Shown: positions 15,161 to 15,190 of the stretch, one piece after another | Layout: every line of letters starts with the position of its first letter | Numbering within the stretch: the stretch's first letter is position 1 | NCBI GenBank assembly: GCA_900759415.1 | Contig: CAAEVC010000071.1 | Location: 1-15,190, forward strand | Length of the DNA: 15,190 nt | Direction of reading: 5' to 3' | From: an uncultured Dialister sp. | GTDB taxonomy: Bacteria; Bacillota; Negativicutes; Veillonellales; Dialisteraceae | Program-made: the position numbers and the translations under genes | The notes under the pieces: model-generated | What the model saw: only the letters and a program-made list of their open reading frames with translations | Databases searched by the model: none | What the model was told of the DNA's origin: nothing

Positions 15161-15190
15161 ATGAGACACATAAAATTATATCCCAGAGAT
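15161..15190 (+). CDS. Start of a gene cut by the window edge, product unknown
   Basis: Ten codons (MRHIKLYPRD) run to the last base of the window. A good AAAGGAG site lies 6-7 bases before the ATG, which is the main support. A TATAAA sequence 35 bases upstream may be the -10 box. Ten residues are too few to name a family. It is downstream of rpmB but separated by a strong terminator, so it is probably transcribed on its own. Confidence 0.6.
   Translation, partial: MRHIKLYPRD

Overview
The window looks like ordinary chromosome of a diderm Firmicute of the Negativicutes type (Dialister, Megasphaera and Veillonella are relatives I would compare first). This is inferred from three things. The SMC, FtsY, RecG and L28 proteins are of Firmicutes type. 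A PssA/Psd pair for phosphatidylethanolamine is present. The ribosome binding sites are strong and purine-rich. No rRNA, tRNA, CRISPR array, prophage or intact transposase gene is visible.

Layout. Nearly everything is on the minus strand; only rpmB and a gene cut by the right edge are on the plus strand. From left to right: a LysR regulator (105-998) with its own promoter, dyad and terminator; a YgjP-type zinc metallohydrolase (1182-1871); a hairpin-rich gap (1872-2158); ftsY and smc (2159-6686), transcribed smc then ftsY; a 929-bp gap (6687-7615) that holds an element of about 790 bp bounded by inverted repeats; a tightly packed operon read guaB, wecG/tagA-family glycosyltransferase, psd, pssA, family 2 glycosyltransferase (12449 down to 7616); recG (12569-14611); and, divergent from recG, rpmB (14822-15013). 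The first ten codons of another plus-strand gene start at 15161.

How the genes work together. smc and ftsY form a conserved chromosome-organisation and protein-targeting pair. The guaB operon couples the committed step of GMP synthesis to envelope assembly. PssA makes phosphatidylserine, Psd converts it to phosphatidylethanolamine, and two glycosyltransferases flank them. Junctions are a 4-base overlap, a 1-base overlap, a 1-base gap and a 2-base gap, so translation is very likely coupled and the set is one transcript ending at the hairpin at 7583-7612.

The least ordinary content is non-coding. Four short arrays of 7-base units (GAGTTGA/GAGTTAA, or GCGATGA/GCGATAA) lie at 2096-2123, 6793-6827, 7543-7577 and 15072-15099. 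Each sits directly beside a terminator-like hairpin and all read away from it with the same polarity. At least three lead into an AT-rich core resembling ATTTATGATTTTT. Two of these modules face each other upstream of smc and form the long imperfect inverted repeats of the 790-bp element. This suggests a repeat family whose unit is hairpin, heptad array, AT-rich core. I did not see a clear new enzymatic or defence system.
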